Position numbers and translations under genes: made by a program
Shown: positions 5,925 through 6,133 of the stretch, one piece after another
Position numbering within the stretch: the stretch's first letter is position 1
Layout: every line of letters begins with the position of its first letter
Notes under the pieces: model-generated
What the model saw: only the letters and a program-made list of their open reading frames with translations
What the model was told of the DNA's origin: nothing
Databases searched by the model: none
Source of the DNA: Chloroflexota bacterium
Lineage (GTDB): Bacteria > Chloroflexota > Dehalococcoidia > DSTF01 > RBG-16-68-14
Length of the DNA stretch: 6,133 nt
Assembly: GCA_022563135.1 (NCBI GenBank)
Contig: JADFNZ010000097.1
Coordinates: 1 to 6,133 of the forward strand
Reading direction: 5' to 3'

Positions 5925-6133
5925 GATGCGTAGAGGGGAGCGCGGCGCATCAATATGCCGGGGTTGCTATCGCCCCGCGGGTCTACGATGAGGAGGGTCA
6001 AGCCTTGGGGAGCATGTGTTGCGAAAGTGTACCTAAAAACTAGAGTCTGTCTAAAAACCTCATTCCGACTCTAAATTAATCCACCTGTAAGTCCTGTCAG
6101 TAACGTCGGGAGCAGGAACATAATACCAACAAG
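5925..6133. other. AT-richer non-coding stretch beyond the broken gene
   Basis: No convincing gene is seen here. Composition shifts to AT-rich from about 6015. Short repeats occur: GATGCG (5925-5930) inverted as CGCATC (5946-5951); CTAAAAAC twice (6033-6040 and 6051-6058); and TAGAGTC (6041-6047) inverted as GACTCTA (6067-6073). On the minus strand two frames are open at the right edge. One encodes about 20 hydrophobic residues ending at a TAG at 6071-6073, too short to judge. Confidence 0.5.
6033..6073 (-). terminator. Possible weak terminator for a minus-strand gene entering from the right
   Basis: On the minus strand TAGAGTC and GACTCTA form a 7-bp stem around a 19-base loop, followed at once by GTTTTTAG. 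The large loop and short T-run make this weak. The same bases could be the remains of a mobile element end. Confidence 0.25.

Noticed and set aside
5988..6074. 28-codon plus-strand frame with a repeated LKT motif
   Set aside because: The repeat comes from the CTAAAAAC direct repeat; there is no good ribosome site and the length is within chance.

Overview
This is a high-GC bacterial segment. The genes from about position 780 to 5920 have strongly G/C-ending codons, several GTG starts, and envelope proteins of the LytR-CpsA-Psr plus LytR_C type. That combination fits Chloroflexota or a relative of the Actinomycetota. The taxon is an inference from gene content only. Nothing visible points to a phage, a CRISPR array or a complete mobile element.

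Left part (1-2185): a partial class I methyltransferase gene runs off the left edge on the minus strand. It is divergent from rpsT (ribosomal protein S20), and each of the two has a recognisable sigma70-type promoter in the 214-bp gap. rpsT carries an unusual basic-then-acidic C-terminal tail. Eighteen bases after it comes a zinc-dependent medium-chain alcohol dehydrogenase, in the same frame, whose only sensible start is a CTG codon preceded by a Shine-Dalgarno sequence.

Middle part (2182-4658): a divergent pair of envelope genes. The minus-strand gene is an LCP-family glycopolymer transferase with a C-terminal LytR_C domain. The plus-strand gene is a three-helix membrane protein with two LysM repeats. 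The 227-bp gap between them holds a perfect 12-bp palindrome, a second TACA/TGTA dyad over the LysM gene's -35 box, a GC-rich hairpin region, and a promoter for the LCP gene so close to its GTG that the mRNA may be almost leaderless. Both proteins probably act on the outer face of the membrane at the cell wall.

Right part (4659-6133): on the minus strand, an alpha/beta hydrolase follows 3 bases after the remains of a dienelactone hydrolase. The remnant keeps its whole Cys-Asp-His catalytic triad but has lost roughly the N-terminal 100 residues. The last 200 bp, upstream of it, become AT-rich with short repeats and look like a rearrangement scar or the edge of a different region.

Convergent gene ends are extremely tight: in one pair the stop codons overlap and in the other they abut. 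No clearly new system is evident. The most useful observations are the CTG start, the possible operator pair, the LysM architecture and the broken dienelactone hydrolase.
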